Part shown: one piece after another, positions 8,007 through 16,785 of the stretch
How positions within the stretch are numbered: position 1 is the stretch's first letter
How the letters are laid out: each line of letters starts with the position of its first letter
Assembly: GCA_934486895.1 (NCBI GenBank)
Contig: CAKSQZ010000004.1
Location: 25,536 to 89,535 of the forward strand
Length of the DNA stretch: 64,000 bases
From: an uncultured Eubacteriales bacterium
Lineage (GTDB): Bacteria > Bacillota > Clostridia > Oscillospirales > Acutalibacteraceae
Reading direction: 5' to 3'
The notes under the pieces: generated by a model
The model's database searches: none
The model's input: the letters and a program-made list of their open reading frames with translations, nothing else
What the model was told of the DNA's origin: nothing
Position numbers and translations under genes: made by a program

Positions 8007-8873
8007 CTATTTGTCCTCCGAAAGCATTGCGACCTTGCCCGAAAGCGTTTTATAGTCGGATAAAGTGAGCTGTTCCGCACGAACCGTCGGCTTAAATCCG
8101 CAGCTTTCAATAAGCTCTGCCGCCTGCGGTTTTGATATTCCCAGCCCGCTTGAGAGCGAGTTGCAAAGCTGTTTTCTGCGCTGAGAAAAAGCGGCTCGCA
8201 CCGTTTTGGAAAAGATCTTCGGCGTGCAGTCCCCTATGTCGGGCTCGGGCTTTATGTCTAGTCTGATCACCGCGGAATCCACATTCGGCGGCGGCATAAA
8301 GCTGCCCCGCATAACTTTAAACAGCAGTTTCGGCTCGCTGTACGCCCTTACCGCGACCGTGACCGCACCGCATTCGCGGGTGCCGCATTCGGCGCAAAGG
8401 CGTTTCGCCGCTTCATACTGAACCATGACCGTGACCTTTTCGAGCGGCACGCGGCTTTCGAGAAGATACATTATAATAGGCGATGTTATATAGTAGGGCA
8501 GATTGGCGCATAAAACAACAGGCATATCGCCGAAATTCTCCCGTATCAGCCGGTGAAGATCGATCTTCATAGCGTCACCGAAAATGACGGTTGTGTTTTC
8601 GCAGTCGGAAAGTGTTTCGGCGAGGATCGGTCTTAGGCGCTCGTCCAGTTCGATCGACACAACTTTTGCCGCTCTTTTTGAAAGTTCCCTTGTGAGCACG
8701 CCGACGCCCGGCCCTATCTCAATGACGCCGATACCGTCGCACCCGCAAAGCTCAGCCATTTTCGGGCAGACAGAAGGATCTGTGAGAAAGTTCTGTCCGA
8801 GCTGTTTCGAGAAGGTGAACCCTGCGTCTGAGAGCAGCCTTTTGATATATGAAATGTCAGTGAGCTTATTCAT
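8007..8873 (-). CDS. rsmA: 16S rRNA dimethyladenosine transferase RsmA (KsgA)
   Basis: This 288-residue enzyme dimethylates two adjacent adenosines of the 3' terminal helix of 16S rRNA late in 30S assembly. Visible motifs are GQNFLTDPSV near the N terminus, EIGPGVGVLTREL (SAM motif I), IELDERL, and NLPYYITSPII (the catalytic NLPY motif). The C-terminal domain has FSQRRKQLCNSL. An AAGGAGGG site precedes the ATG. It is the first gene of a four-gene minus-strand operon. Confidence 0.97.
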   Translation of the reverse strand: MNKLTDISYIKRLLSDAGFTFSKQLGQNFLTDPSVCPKMAELCGCDGIGVIEIGPGVGVLTRELSKRAAKVVSIELDERLRPILAETLSDCENTTVIFGDAMKIDLHRLIRENFGDMPVVLCANLPYYITSPIIMYLLESRVPLEKVTVMVQYEAAKRLCAECGTRECGAVTVAVRAYSEPKLLFKVMRGSFMPPPNVDSAVIRLDIKPEPDIGDCTPKIFSKTVRAAFSQRRKQLCNSLSSGLGISKPQAAELIESCGFKPTVRAEQLTLSDYKTLSGKVAMLSEDK

Positions 8874-8901
8874 AAAGCCCTCCTTTTTGAATGCTATGAT
8901 A

Positions 8902-8930
8902 AGTATAACACAAAACGGTGTGAAATTGAA
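8902..8930 (-). promoter_or_regulatory. Probable promoter of the rsmA operon
   Basis: On the minus strand a -10 TATACT (8902-8907) lies 17 bases from TTCAAT (8925-8930). The -10 is good and the -35 weak. It is divergent from the dCMP deaminase promoter. Confidence 0.5.
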
Positions 8931-8939
8931 TCTAAACTA

Positions 8940-8968
8940 TTGAAATTCGGTGAATTTTAATGTAAAAT
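8940..8968 (+). promoter_or_regulatory. Promoter of the dCMP deaminase gene
   Basis: TTGAAA (8940-8945) and TAAAAT (8963-8968) are spaced by 17 bases, 29 bases before the chosen start. Confidence 0.75.
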
Positions 8969-8997
8969 ATATTAAAAACGCCGAGGAGGAGCACATA

Positions 8998-9492
8998 ATG
9001 CAGATAAATCGAACGGACAAGGATAATTATTACCTCGATATTGCACAGACAGTGTGTGAGCGCGGCACCTGCCTGCGCCGAAACTACGGCGCAATAATCG
9101 TCAGCAATGATGAAATAATCTCCACAGGCTACACGGGTGCACCGAGAGGCCGCAAAAACTGCATTGATCTCGGCTGCTGTTTCCGCCAAAGCCTCAATAT
9201 CCCGCGCGGTGAACGCTATGAGGTCTGCCGCTCGGTCCATGCGGAGGCAAACTGCATAATTTCCGCTGCACGCCATGATATGATAGGTGCAACGCTTTAT
9301 CTCGCGGGGATCGATATGGAAACGGGCGAGCTCGTCAGAGGGGCGGACAGCTGCTCTATGTGCAAGCGAATGATAATCAACGCAGGTATTGTGCGTGTTG
9401 TTGTCCGCGAGACCCCGAGCGAATACAGAGTTATAAATGTTTCGCACTGGATCGAGGACGATGATTCTTTATCCGCCGAGTTCGGATATTAA
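8998..9492 (+). CDS. Deoxycytidylate (dCMP) deaminase
   Basis: This 164-residue protein of the cytidine/deoxycytidylate deaminase family makes dUMP from dCMP for thymidylate synthesis. The zinc site is visible as VHAEAN (His and catalytic Glu) and SCSMCKRMI, a variant of the usual PCxxC. The insert with CIDLGCCFRQ is typical of the dCMP-type branch. I chose ATG 8998, which has GAGGAGG just before it, and not an upstream in-frame ATG at 8950 that lies between the -35 and -10 boxes. It stands alone between a divergent operon and a repeat block. Confidence 0.9.
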   Translation: MQINRTDKDNYYLDIAQTVCERGTCLRRNYGAIIVSNDEIISTGYTGAPRGRKNCIDLGCCFRQSLNIPRGERYEVCRSVHAEANCIISAARHDMIGATLYLAGIDMETGELVRGADSCSMCKRMIINAGIVRVVVRETPSEYRVINVSHWIEDDDSLSAEFGY

Positions 9493-9496
9493 ACCC

Positions 9497-9682
9497 GGGC
9501 AGCGAAGCTGCTTTACACGCTTGACCGACGGTCGGGTACAAAAGGCTGCCGATCGCAGAAATTCAGTGCGTCCTGCCCTCCGTGGCAACGGGCAGCGAAG
9601 CTGCTTTACACGCCTGACCGACGGTCGGGTAATAAAGGCTGCTGTTCGCAGAAATTCAGTGCGTCCTGCCCTCCATGGCAAT
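9497..9682 (+). repeat. Two tandem copies of a 93-bp repeat
   Basis: Units start at 9497 and 9590 with GGGCAGCGAAGCTGC. Each contains CTGACCGACGGTCGGGTA (a small hairpin), AAAGGCTGC, a GCAGAAATTCAGTGCGTCC segment and CCTCCGTGGCAAC. A third unit begins at 9683 but runs into a different sequence. The same 93-bp unit recurs at 10010-10195. No spacers are present, so this is not a CRISPR array. Confidence 0.9.
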
Positions 9683-9695
9683 GGGCAGCAAAGCT

Positions 9696-9823
9696 GCTGT
9701 GCCTAAGGGGAAACAATCACGTTTCCCCTCGCCTATGCCCCGTTGTGATTATGTGTTACACGGATTTCCAGATTATTTCCACGCTCTCCAACCGCTTAAA
9801 AGCGTTTTACGAGCGGAAAAATC
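9696..9823 (+). repeat. Long dispersed repeat, copy 1 (matches 63873-64000)
   Basis: These 128 bases recur at the right edge of the window with one visible difference (TTGTGATT here, TTGCGATT there). They include the perfect hairpin GGGGAAAC/GTTTCCCC and a CCGCTTAAAAGCG segment. In this copy the sequence continues to about 9945. The second copy is cut off by the window end, so the true repeat may be longer. No convincing protein is encoded. It may be a non-coding RNA or mobile-element remnant. Confidence 0.85.
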
Positions 9824-10009
9824 TGCATTAAATCCGAAGCTGTGTTCTTGTGCAAGTTACTGCGGGCATAGGCTCACCCCGAGACAACAACTGCAATCCG
9901 CCGATGTGGAGTTATGATATTAAAGGGGTTTTGTGCTTACTATACCGACGGCTATGATATATCTTTTTGCCATCTGCGGCATTGCCGCCGGCACGGCAAC
10001 CGTGGCAAC

Positions 10010-10195
10010 GGGTAGCGAAGCTGCTTTACACGCCTGACCGACGGTCGGGTACAAAAGGCTGCCGATCGCACAAACTCACCGCGTCCTGCCCTCCGTGGCA
10101 ACGGGCAGCGAAGCTGCTTTACACGCCTGACCGACGGTCGGGTACAAAAGGCTGCTGTTCGCAGAAATTCAGTGCGTCCTGCCCTCCATGGCAAT
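10010..10195 (+). repeat. Two further tandem copies of the 93-bp repeat
   Basis: Units start at 10010 and 10103 and match the 9497-9682 units closely. They run directly into the 3' hairpin repeat at 10196. Together with 9696-9960 they fill the whole gap between the dCMP deaminase and the rpsO promoter. I see no gene in it. Confidence 0.88.
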
Positions 10196-10348
10196 GGGCA
10201 GCAAAGCTGCTATGCCGCCGGCACAGCCGGTTTGCCGTAATCGGTTATCATATTTACGAACCCTCAATGCTCGACAGGAACTTATCTTCTTGTCGGGCAT
10301 TTTTTGTACCCTCTCGCACAAACTCACCGCGTCCTGCCCTCCATGGCA
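10196..10348 (+). repeat. Dispersed 3' hairpin repeat with terminator-like stem
   Basis: After GCAAAGCTGC..GCCGTAATCGGTTATCAT comes a 15-bp stem at 10266-10301 (AATGCTCGACAGGAA with TTCTTGTCGGGCATT, two wobble pairs), followed by a run of T. The unit ends with GCACAAACTCACCGCG and CCTGCCCTCCATGGCAA. The layout matches the copies at 3001, 48453 and 63555. Its orientation would end plus-strand transcripts coming from the dCMP deaminase gene. Confidence 0.85.
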
Positions 10349-10384
10349 ATGGGAAATAAAATCGGGTGTTTTTGCAAAAAATAC

Positions 10385-10413
10385 TTTACAAAGCAAAAAA
10401 AATGTGCTAAAAT
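10385..10413 (+). promoter_or_regulatory. Promoter of rpsO
   Basis: TTTACA (10385-10390) and TAAAAT (10408-10413) with a 17-base spacer, about 100 bases before rpsO. This leaves a leader of about 100 bases. Confidence 0.78.
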
Positions 10414-10419
10414 ACTTTA

Positions 10420-10503
10420 AGTGACCTCTTTCTGAGCCGCAGGCGGCTGCCCTTTCAGGGAATTCCGTGGCCTGCCGCACGGATCGACGGCATATATTAT
10501 TAT
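10420..10503 (+). promoter_or_regulatory. Structured rpsO leader, possible S15 autoregulatory site
   Basis: The leader shows three nested or adjacent small stems: CCGCAGGCGG, CCCTTTCAGGG and CCGTGGCCTGCCGCACGG. In several bacteria S15 represses its own mRNA by binding a leader that mimics its 16S rRNA site, but the structures differ between groups. I infer regulation from the structure and position only. Confidence 0.4.
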
Positions 10504-10521
10504 GAAAGGCGGAAAATGAAA

Positions 10522-10785
10522 ATGACAAAAGAACAGAAGAACGAGATCATTAAGCAGTATGCGACTCACGAAGGCGACACAGGTTCGCCGGAAGTTCAGA
10601 TCGCTGTTCTGACTTACAGGATCAACGAGCTCACCGAGCATCTGAAAGTTCACAAGAAGGATCATCATTCGAGACGCGGCCTGCTCAAAATGGTCGGTCA
10701 CAGAAGAAACCTTTTGGCTTATGTTCAGAAATGCGATGTCATGAGATACCGTGACATTATCGCAAAACTCGGCATTCGTAAGTAA
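10522..10785 (+). CDS. rpsO: 30S ribosomal protein S15
   Basis: This 87-residue protein has the full S15 signature: [20 protein letters not shown] near the N terminus, then [19 protein letters not shown] and [10 protein letters not shown]. It binds the central domain of 16S rRNA. ATG 10522 (MTKEQ) is preferred over the in-frame ATG at 10516, because the AAAGGCGG site is well spaced only for 10522. It is followed by pnp, the classical arrangement, but a terminator lies between. Confidence 0.97.
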   Translation: MTKEQKNEIIKQYATHEGDTGSPEVQIAVLTYRINELTEHLKVHKKDHHSRRGLLKMVGHRRNLLAYVQKCDVMRYRDIIAKLGIRK

Positions 10786-10790
10786 CACAC

Positions 10791-10825
10791 AAAAAGCAGG
10801 AGAACATTATGTTCCCCTGCTTTTA
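10791..10825 (+). terminator. Terminator between rpsO and pnp
   Basis: AAAAGCAGG and CCTGCTTTT pair, with inner pairs between GAACAT and ATGTTC. It is followed by a short U-rich run. It would separate or attenuate pnp relative to rpsO. The 10826-10997 leader of pnp contains small stems but no promoter I could call with confidence. Confidence 0.8.
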
Positions 10826-10997
10826 GCCGTTTTTATCGGCAGATATTTTCGGTGTATCCTGCGCATTTTTTGCCGGAATTAGCAGTGAACAGACCGTCCG
10901 AAGGCTTGTTTTTCGGCCGGCGTGTTTATTGCTAAACCGGTGCACTGCCGCCGATATGCCGTTGATATATATTTTATCACGGAAAGGAAAAAGAACT

Positions 10998-13181
10998 ATG
11001 TTTGAAAACTACAAGGTCTACAAAACCACACTTGCAGGCAGACCGTTTTCTATCGAAACAGGCAAGATGGCACAGCTCGCCAACGCATCCGTCATGGCTT
11101 GCTACGGCGACACCCGTGTGCTCTGCACCGTCACCGCATCGCAAAAACCGAGAGAGGGAGTTGATTTCTTCCCGCTTTCTGTTGATTTTGAAGAGAAGAT
11201 GTATTCTGTGGGCAAGATCCCCGGATCATTCCAGAGAAGAGAGGCGCGCCCGAGCGAGAAAGCCATTCTCGCATCGAGATGTATCGACCGCCCGATCCGT
11301 CCGCTTTTCCCGAAGGATATGCGCAATGACTGCTCGGTAGTTGCCACCGTTATGTCGGTCGATCCCGACTGCTCGCCCGAGATCACCGCAATGATCGGTG
11401 TTTCCTGCGCTATCGCTATTTCGGACATCCCGTGGGACGGCCCGATCAGTGGCGTTGATGTCGGACTTTGCGACGGTGAGCTTGTTATCAATCCGACGCT
11501 TGAGCAGCGCGCCAAATCCGACCTTAATCTGACAGTCGCTTCAACCGCAGACCTCGTTGCAATGATCGAGGCAGGCGCAAACGAAGTTGACGACGACACT
11601 ATGTTTGACGCTATCATGAAAGCGCACGAAGCAAATAAAGAGATCGTCGGCTTTATCAACGGGATCGTCGCTGAGATCGGCAAAGAGAAATTTGCTTTTG
11701 AATCCAACGATCCGGATCCCGAGGACTTTGAAGAAGTCTATAATTTCTGCTGCGAAGATGTTAAGAAAGCGCTCGACACCGACGATAAGCTCGTTCGTGA
11801 CGCTGCTCTTGCTCCGATCTACGAGGCGGTTCATGAGAAATATGACGAGAAGTTTGAAGATAATCCCGCAAAGCTCGATGAGATCATGTATAAGATTCAG
11901 AAGAAGATCGTCCGCGATTGGCTGAAGATCGACCGCAAGCGTGTTGACGGCAGAGGCATCGATGAGATCCGTCCGCTCAACGCTCAGATCGATCTGCTCC
12001 CGAGAGTTCACGGTTCGGGTATGTTCACAAGAGGTCAGACTCAGGTCCTCAGCGTTGCGACACTCGGCCCGATGGACGACGCTCAGCACCTCGACGGTAT
12101 CGACGAGCAGGAAGAAAAGAGATATATCCATCACTACAACTTCCCTTCATATTCCGTCGGCGAGACAAAGCCCTCGAGAGGCCCGGGCAGACGAGAGATC
12201 GGCCACGGTGCTCTCGCAGAAAAGGCTCTGCTGCCGGTTATTCCGTCGGTTGACGAATTCCCCTACGCTATCCGCGTTGTATCCGAAGTTCTTTCGTCCA
12301 ACGGCTCGACCTCGCAGGCTTCTATCTGCGGTTCGACACTTGCGCTCATGGCGGCAGGCGTTCCGATCAAGGCTCCGGTTGCAGGTATTTCGTGCGGTCT
12401 TATCACCGGCGACAACGGCGACTTTATGACAATGGTCGATATTCAGGGTCTTGAAGATTTCTTCGGCGATATGGACTTTAAGGTTGCAGGCACAAAGAAG
12501 GGTATCACAGCCATTCAGATGGACTTAAAGGTTCACGGTCTTACCCCCGAGATCATCAAAGAGGCTTTCGCTAAAACACACAAGGCGAGAAACTATATTC
12601 TCGATGAAATAATGCTTCCTGTTATCTCCGAGCCGAGAGCGGAGCTTTCAAAATACGCTCCGAAAATGCTCACAACCCAGATCAACCCCGATAAGATCGG
12701 CGATGTTATCGGCAAGCAGGGCAAGGTCATTCAGAAGCTTCAGGAAGAATGCGATTGCAAGATCAGCATTGAGGAGGACGGCAGAGTTTATGTTGCCGCT
12801 CTCGATATCGACAATGCAAAGCGCGCTGTTTCCATTATCGAAACGATCGCAAACGATCCCGAGATCGGCGCGGTGTACAAGGGCGTTGTTACCCGTCTGA
12901 TGTCGTTCGGCGCGTTTGTTGAGATCGCTCCCGGCAAAGAGGGTCTTGTTCATATAAGCAAGCTCGATGTTAAGCATGTCGACAAGGTCGAAGATGTTGT
13001 TCAGGTCGGCGACGAGGTTATTGTTAAAGTGACCGAGATCGACGATCAGGGCAGACTTAATCTTTCGAGAAGAGATGCGCTTGTTGAAGTAAACGGCGCA
13101 GTCGTTGAGGACGACGGCGAAGAGGAAGAGAGACCGCGCCGTCCGCGCAGACCGCACGGCGGCAACAACAGAAGAAGATAA
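10998..13181 (+). CDS. pnp: Polyribonucleotide nucleotidyltransferase (PNPase)
   Basis: This 727-residue enzyme degrades RNA from the 3' end by phosphorolysis. Two RNase PH domains (residues about 1-230 and 310-550) flank a helical linker. The second carries FTRGQTQVLSVATLGP and SNGSTSQASICGSTLALM. A KH domain (IGKQGKVIQKLQEE, near residue 570) and an S1 domain (GVVTRLMSFGAFVEIAPGKEGLVHIS) follow. The C-terminal tail is acidic, then Arg-rich. ATG 10998 with AAAGGA upstream gives the canonical N terminus; the longer frame from 10929 lacks a ribosome site. Confidence 0.98.
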   Translation: MFENYKVYKTTLAGRPFSIETGKMAQLANASVMACYGDTRVLCTVTASQKPREGVDFFPLSVDFEEKMYSVGKIPGSFQRREARPSEKAILASRCIDRPIRPLFPKDMRNDCSVVATVMSVDPDCSPEITAMIGVSCAIAISDIPWDGPISGVDVGLCDGELVINPTLEQRAKSDLNLTVASTADLVAMIEAGANEVDDDTMFDAIMKAHEANKEIVGFINGIVAEIGKEKFAFESNDPDPEDFEEVYNFCCEDVKKALDTDDKLVRDAALAPIYEAVHEKYDEKFEDNPAKLDEIMYKIQKKIVRDWLKIDRKRVDGRGIDEIRPLNAQIDLLPRVHGSGMFTRGQTQVLSVATLGPMDDAQHLDGIDEQEEKRYIHHYNFPSYSVGETKPSRGPGRREIGHGALAEKALLPVIPSVDEFPYAIRVVSEVLSSNGSTSQASICGSTLALMAAGVPIKAPVAGISCGLITGDNGDFMTMVDIQGLEDFFGDMDFKVAGTKKGITAIQMDLKVHGLTPEIIKEAFAKTHKARNYILDEIMLPVISEPRAELSKYAPKMLTTQINPDKIGDVIGKQGKVIQKLQEECDCKISIEEDGRVYVAALDIDNAKRAVSIIETIANDPEIGAVYKGVVTRLMSFGAFVEIAPGKEGLVHISKLDVKHVDKVEDVVQVGDEVIVKVTEIDDQGRLNLSRRDALVEVNGAVVEDDGEEEERPRRPRRPHGGNNRRR

Positions 13182-13207
13182 TCGGGTAGGTGTGAAGTTT
13201 ACCTGAG

Positions 13208-13236
13208 CCAAAACGCCCGTGTTTAAACGGGCGTTT
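13208..13236 (+). terminator. Terminator after pnp
   Basis: AAAACGCCCG and CGGGCGTTTT form a stem with loop TGTTTAAA, followed by T residues, 27 bases after the pnp stop. Confidence 0.88.
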
Positions 13237-13266
13237 TTCACTTTAAAATCGAGAGGAGGCGATCGA

Positions 13267-14583
13267 TTGCCGGCTGAAAATATGACCTTCCGCGAATACA
13301 GCTCGCATAAAGTGCTCAATTATATGACGCGGCTTGTTAACGCGCCCGCGGCATACCGTGCGGCGTTCTTTGTGCTGGTTGCATCATATTTGAATGCGGT
13401 GCTTTCGGTCGTCGCCGTATTCATAGCAGGGATCTGGCTGATAACGGATAAACGCCGCATAAAGCGTATTTTGTCGGACAGTATAAATCTGATAGCGTTC
13501 ATCTTTATCGGTATGACGGTGATCGTCGCCGTTGTTAACCGCAACTGGGTCGGATTTGCGGCATCGCTGTTTTTTGCCTGTTTGATGATAATAATGATGA
13601 ATCTGCGTGCCGTTATAAACCGGCGGCTTTTTGAAGATCTTATCACCTGCCATTTGTGTTACAGCGTTTTTTCGACCCTGATCGCAATAATTCAAAAGCT
13701 GTTTCATCTGAACGATCCTTTATTCCGATCGGACGCTACATTTTTAAATCCGCTTTACTATTCCTATTTCATTGCGCTCGGAGCGGTCATGTGCACTTAT
13801 CGGCTGGTCGTATCGCCGAGAGCAAAGGCGGCTCATCTGACAGTGCTTTTGATAAATATTGTGGGAATGTTCTGCTCGGGCGGACGAATGCCGTGGATGG
13901 GTATGTTTATCGGGTGTCTGGCGGTGCTTATTCTTTGCCGCCGCTATAAGCTGCTGGTGCTGTTTCTTGCGGCGATCGCCGCGCTTGTTGCTTTCGCGGC
14001 GCTTTTCCCCGACATCAAGATGCTTTCGGCTCTGCGTCTCGGCTCGCTCGACGACGGTTATAATGAGCGTATCCCCTATTGGCATCGCGCGCTGGACGGA
14101 TTTTTTGAAAGCCCGATAGCCGGAAAAGGCTTTTTGGGGGTTTTGAACGGCAGTATCGGAGAAAACGCCGATCTGTTCCGGCGGTTCTTTGAAACATTTG
14201 ATCTTAATGCGTTTTTCGCGGATATGAAGAGCCGCGGCTGGATGCTTCATGCGCACAACTTCCTTTTCGATATGCTGTGCAATTTCGGCATTGTCGGCTC
14301 GGCGCTGCTCGCATTTTGCATTATCCGCTATCTCTCGAAGATGTATCGCCGCTTTGAATACCGCTCAAGCCAGCCGATGATCGCGCTTATGGTAGGATTT
14401 ATCTGTGCGGTCGGTGTGAACAGTGTTCTGGACTGTCAGTATATCGGCCTGCAGACTTCGGTGTTCACAATGATATTCTTCTCGGCGACGGGGCTAAAAA
14501 AAGAAAAAGCCTATGATGACAGCCGATCCGAACTCACAATGAGCGATATCCGCAATTTTTTGCACAAACATAAACAGCGGTGA
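13267..14583 (+). CDS. O-antigen ligase/polymerase-like polytopic membrane protein
   Basis: This 438-residue protein has about ten or eleven hydrophobic segments, for example VAVFIAGIWLI and LLVLFLAAIAALVAFAALF. A large loop with RIPYWHRALDGFFESPIAGKGFLG is followed by HAHNFLFDMLCNFGIVGSALL. The HNxxL...G..G pattern after a large loop is typical of the Wzy/WaaL (O-antigen ligase) superfamily, which polymerises or ligates surface glycans. I chose TTG 13267, because GAGAGGAGG lies 8 bases before it; ATG 13282 is an alternative. It sits alone between pnp and metG with no other glycan gene near. Confidence 0.82.
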   Translation: MPAENMTFREYSSHKVLNYMTRLVNAPAAYRAAFFVLVASYLNAVLSVVAVFIAGIWLITDKRRIKRILSDSINLIAFIFIGMTVIVAVVNRNWVGFAASLFFACLMIIMMNLRAVINRRLFEDLITCHLCYSVFSTLIAIIQKLFHLNDPLFRSDATFLNPLYYSYFIALGAVMCTYRLVVSPRAKAAHLTVLLINIVGMFCSGGRMPWMGMFIGCLAVLILCRRYKLLVLFLAAIAALVAFAALFPDIKMLSALRLGSLDDGYNERIPYWHRALDGFFESPIAGKGFLGVLNGSIGENADLFRRFFETFDLNAFFADMKSRGWMLHAHNFLFDMLCNFGIVGSALLAFCIIRYLSKMYRRFEYRSSQPMIALMVGFICAVGVNSVLDCQYIGLQTSVFTMIFFSATGLKKEKAYDDSRSELTMSDIRNFLHKHKQR

Positions 14584-14618
14584 GAAACCGCTTTGACTAA
14601 ACAAAGGAGACGATAAAA

Positions 14619-16559
14619 ATGGCTGAAAAATTCTATATAACAACGCCTATCTATTATCCGTCGGGCAACCCGCATATCGGGCACTGCTACACGACGGCGG
14701 CGTGCGACTCGATTGCGAGATACCGCAGAATGCAGGGCTATGATGTTATGTTTCTCACCGGCACGGACGAGCACGGTCTGAAGATCGAGCAGAAAGCCGA
14801 GGAGTGCGGAGTCACACCGAAGGAATATGTCGATAAGATCGTTGCAAACTTTAAAAAGCTCTGGGAATATATGAATATCAGCTACGACAGATATATCCGC
14901 ACAACAGACGATTATCATGTTGAGGCGGTTCAGAAGATCTTCAAAGAGCTTTACGACAGAGGATATATTTACAAGGGCGAGTATTCGGGAAAATACTGTA
15001 CTCCCTGCGAATCATTCTGGACAGACAGCCAGCTTAAAGACGGCAAATGCCCCGACTGCGGCAGAGAGGTACACGATGCTAAAGAGGAAGCTTATTTCTT
15101 CAAAATGGCGCCTTTTGCGGACCGAATTGAAAAGCTGCTCACCGAGACCGATTATCTCTGCCCGAAAACAAGAGCTGTCGAGCTTGTGAACAACTTTATA
15201 AAGCCCGGACTTGAGGACCTCTGCGTATCGCGCACTTCGTTTAAATGGGGTATTCCCGTTTCGTTTGACGAAAAGCATGTTGTTTATGTCTGGATCGATG
15301 CGCTTTCAAACTATATCACCGCGCTCGGCTACGACAACGATCGTTATTCCGATTTCGATCGTTTCTGGCCTGCCGATGTTCACATGGTAGCGAAGGATAT
15401 TATGCGGTTTCATGCGATAATCTGGCCTGCAATGCTCATGGCGCTCGATCTTCCGCTGCCGAAGCATTTGGCGGTACACGGCTGGATCACCTTCAACGGG
15501 CAGAAAATGTCGAAGTCGCTCGGCAATGTCGTCGATCCGTTTGTGCTCGGCGAGCGTTACGGCGCGGACGCTATCCGCTATCATATCCTGCGCGAGATGG
15601 CGCTCGGAGCAGACTCTTCTTTCTCAAATGAGATAATGATAAACCGCATAAATTCCGATCTTGCGAACGGACTCGGAAACCTCGTTTCGCGCACAGTTGC
15701 CATGATCGAAAAGTATTTCGGCGGCACACTTCCCGAAAACGGTGAGGACGGCGAGTTTGACGATGATCTGAAAGCCGCTGTTTGCTCGCTTCGCGCAAAA
15801 ACCGATGAATACATCGACAAGATCCAGCTCAATAATGCGCTTGCCGAGATCTTCAAGGTCGTATCCCGCGCAAATAAGTATATCGACGAAACAACGCCGT
15901 GGATACTCGCAAAAGACGAAAGCCGTCTGCCGAGACTCCGCACAGTGCTTTATAACCTGCTTGAGGCTATCCGTGTTTGCTCGTCGCTGCTGTGCTGCTT
16001 TATGCCGACGACTATGCCGAAGGTGTTTGAGCAGATCGGCGCCGATAAGGACGCTGTGAGCTATGAAAACGCCGCAAAATTCGGCGTTCTTCCGCAGAAT
16101 GTGACAGTTAAAAGAGGCGAGGTGCTGTTCCCGAGGATCGATGTCGAAAAGGAGATCGAGGAATTAAACGAGCATTTGCGCCGTCAGCAGGAGCAGGCTG
16201 CCGCTGCGGCAAAGCCCGAGGGTGTTGCATTTTTGGATGAGATCTCGATAGACGATTTTGCAAAGGTCGATCTGCGGGTCGCAAAAATTATTGACTGCGA
16301 GCCGATCAAGCGTGCGAAAAAGCTCTTAAAGCTGACACTTGACGACGGCAGCGGAAAAGAACGCATTGTCGCCTCGGGAATCGCGCAGTATTACACGCCC
16401 GACGATCTCAGGGGCAAGAGCGTTATCGTGGTCGCAAATCTGAAGCCGGCTAAGCTCTGCGGAGTTGAAAGCTTCGGAATGATACTCGCGGCAGACACGC
16501 CCGACGGTATTAAGGTTATCTTCCCCGACGGTATTCCCGCAGGCTCAAAGATAAGATAA
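14619..16559 (+). CDS. metG: Methionyl-tRNA synthetase
   Basis: This 646-residue class I synthetase charges tRNA-Met. Visible are the HIGH-type motif YYPSGNPHIGH (residues 9-19), the zinc-knuckle insert CTPCESF..CPDCGR, the VYVWIDALSNY segment and KMSKSLGNVVDP. The C-terminal extension from about residue 545 is a tRNA-binding (EMAP-II/Trbp-like) domain with DLRVAKI and VVANLKP. An AAAGGAG site precedes the ATG. I found no T-box leader. Confidence 0.97.
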   Translation: MAEKFYITTPIYYPSGNPHIGHCYTTAACDSIARYRRMQGYDVMFLTGTDEHGLKIEQKAEECGVTPKEYVDKIVANFKKLWEYMNISYDRYIRTTDDYHVEAVQKIFKELYDRGYIYKGEYSGKYCTPCESFWTDSQLKDGKCPDCGREVHDAKEEAYFFKMAPFADRIEKLLTETDYLCPKTRAVELVNNFIKPGLEDLCVSRTSFKWGIPVSFDEKHVVYVWIDALSNYITALGYDNDRYSDFDRFWPADVHMVAKDIMRFHAIIWPAMLMALDLPLPKHLAVHGWITFNGQKMSKSLGNVVDPFVLGERYGADAIRYHILREMALGADSSFSNEIMINRINSDLANGLGNLVSRTVAMIEKYFGGTLPENGEDGEFDDDLKAAVCSLRAKTDEYIDKIQLNNALAEIFKVVSRANKYIDETTPWILAKDESRLPRLRTVLYNLLEAIRVCSSLLCCFMPTTMPKVFEQIGADKDAVSYENAAKFGVLPQNVTVKRGEVLFPRIDVEKEIEELNEHLRRQQEQAAAAAKPEGVAFLDEISIDDFAKVDLRVAKIIDCEPIKRAKKLLKLTLDDGSGKERIVASGIAQYYTPDDLRGKSVIVVANLKPAKLCGVESFGMILAADTPDGIKVIFPDGIPAGSKIR

Positions 16560-16577
16560 TAAAAAGCTGTTTTGATA

Positions 16578-16622
16578 TGATATGCACCCCGTGAGTTTAC
16601 AACTTACGAGGTGCATATTTTC
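16578..16622 (+). terminator. Terminator after metG
   Basis: ATATGCACC and GGTGCATAT pair, with further pairing of GTGAGTT and AACTTAC inside, followed by TTT. It resembles the terminator at the left window edge. Confidence 0.8.
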
Positions 16623-16690
16623 TGAATAGGCTGTATACCGCCCGGGTTTCAGCAAACCCCGAAAACGGAAATCTCCTTAAAAATTAAAGA

Positions 16691-16722
16691 AAGAGCCCGG
16701 TATTGTACCGGGCTCTTTTGCA
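16691..16722 (-). terminator. Terminator of the proS-stalk protein transcript (bidirectional)
   Basis: AAAGAGCCCGGTA and TACCGGGCTCTTT form a near perfect stem with A and T runs on its two sides. It stands between the convergent metG and minus-strand genes and probably stops both. Confidence 0.85.
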
Positions 16723-16785
16723 AATAATTCAGTAATTTTTATCGGCTCTTTTGCGCCGCTTTAAATCAAGACCGTTAATTAAGAC

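Noticed and set aside
9675..9917. Possible small protein over the long dispersed repeat
   Set aside because: The frame starts inside a repeat unit, has no ribosome site, and the second repeat copy is joined to a different upstream sequence, so no common start exists.
9497..10348. Possible CRISPR array
   Set aside because: Units of 93 bases abut directly with no variable spacers, and no cas gene is present.
14584..14618. T-box leaders before metG, proS, gltX or glnS
   Set aside because: The leaders are short and no AGGGTGGnACCGCG-type sequence or specifier structure is visible.
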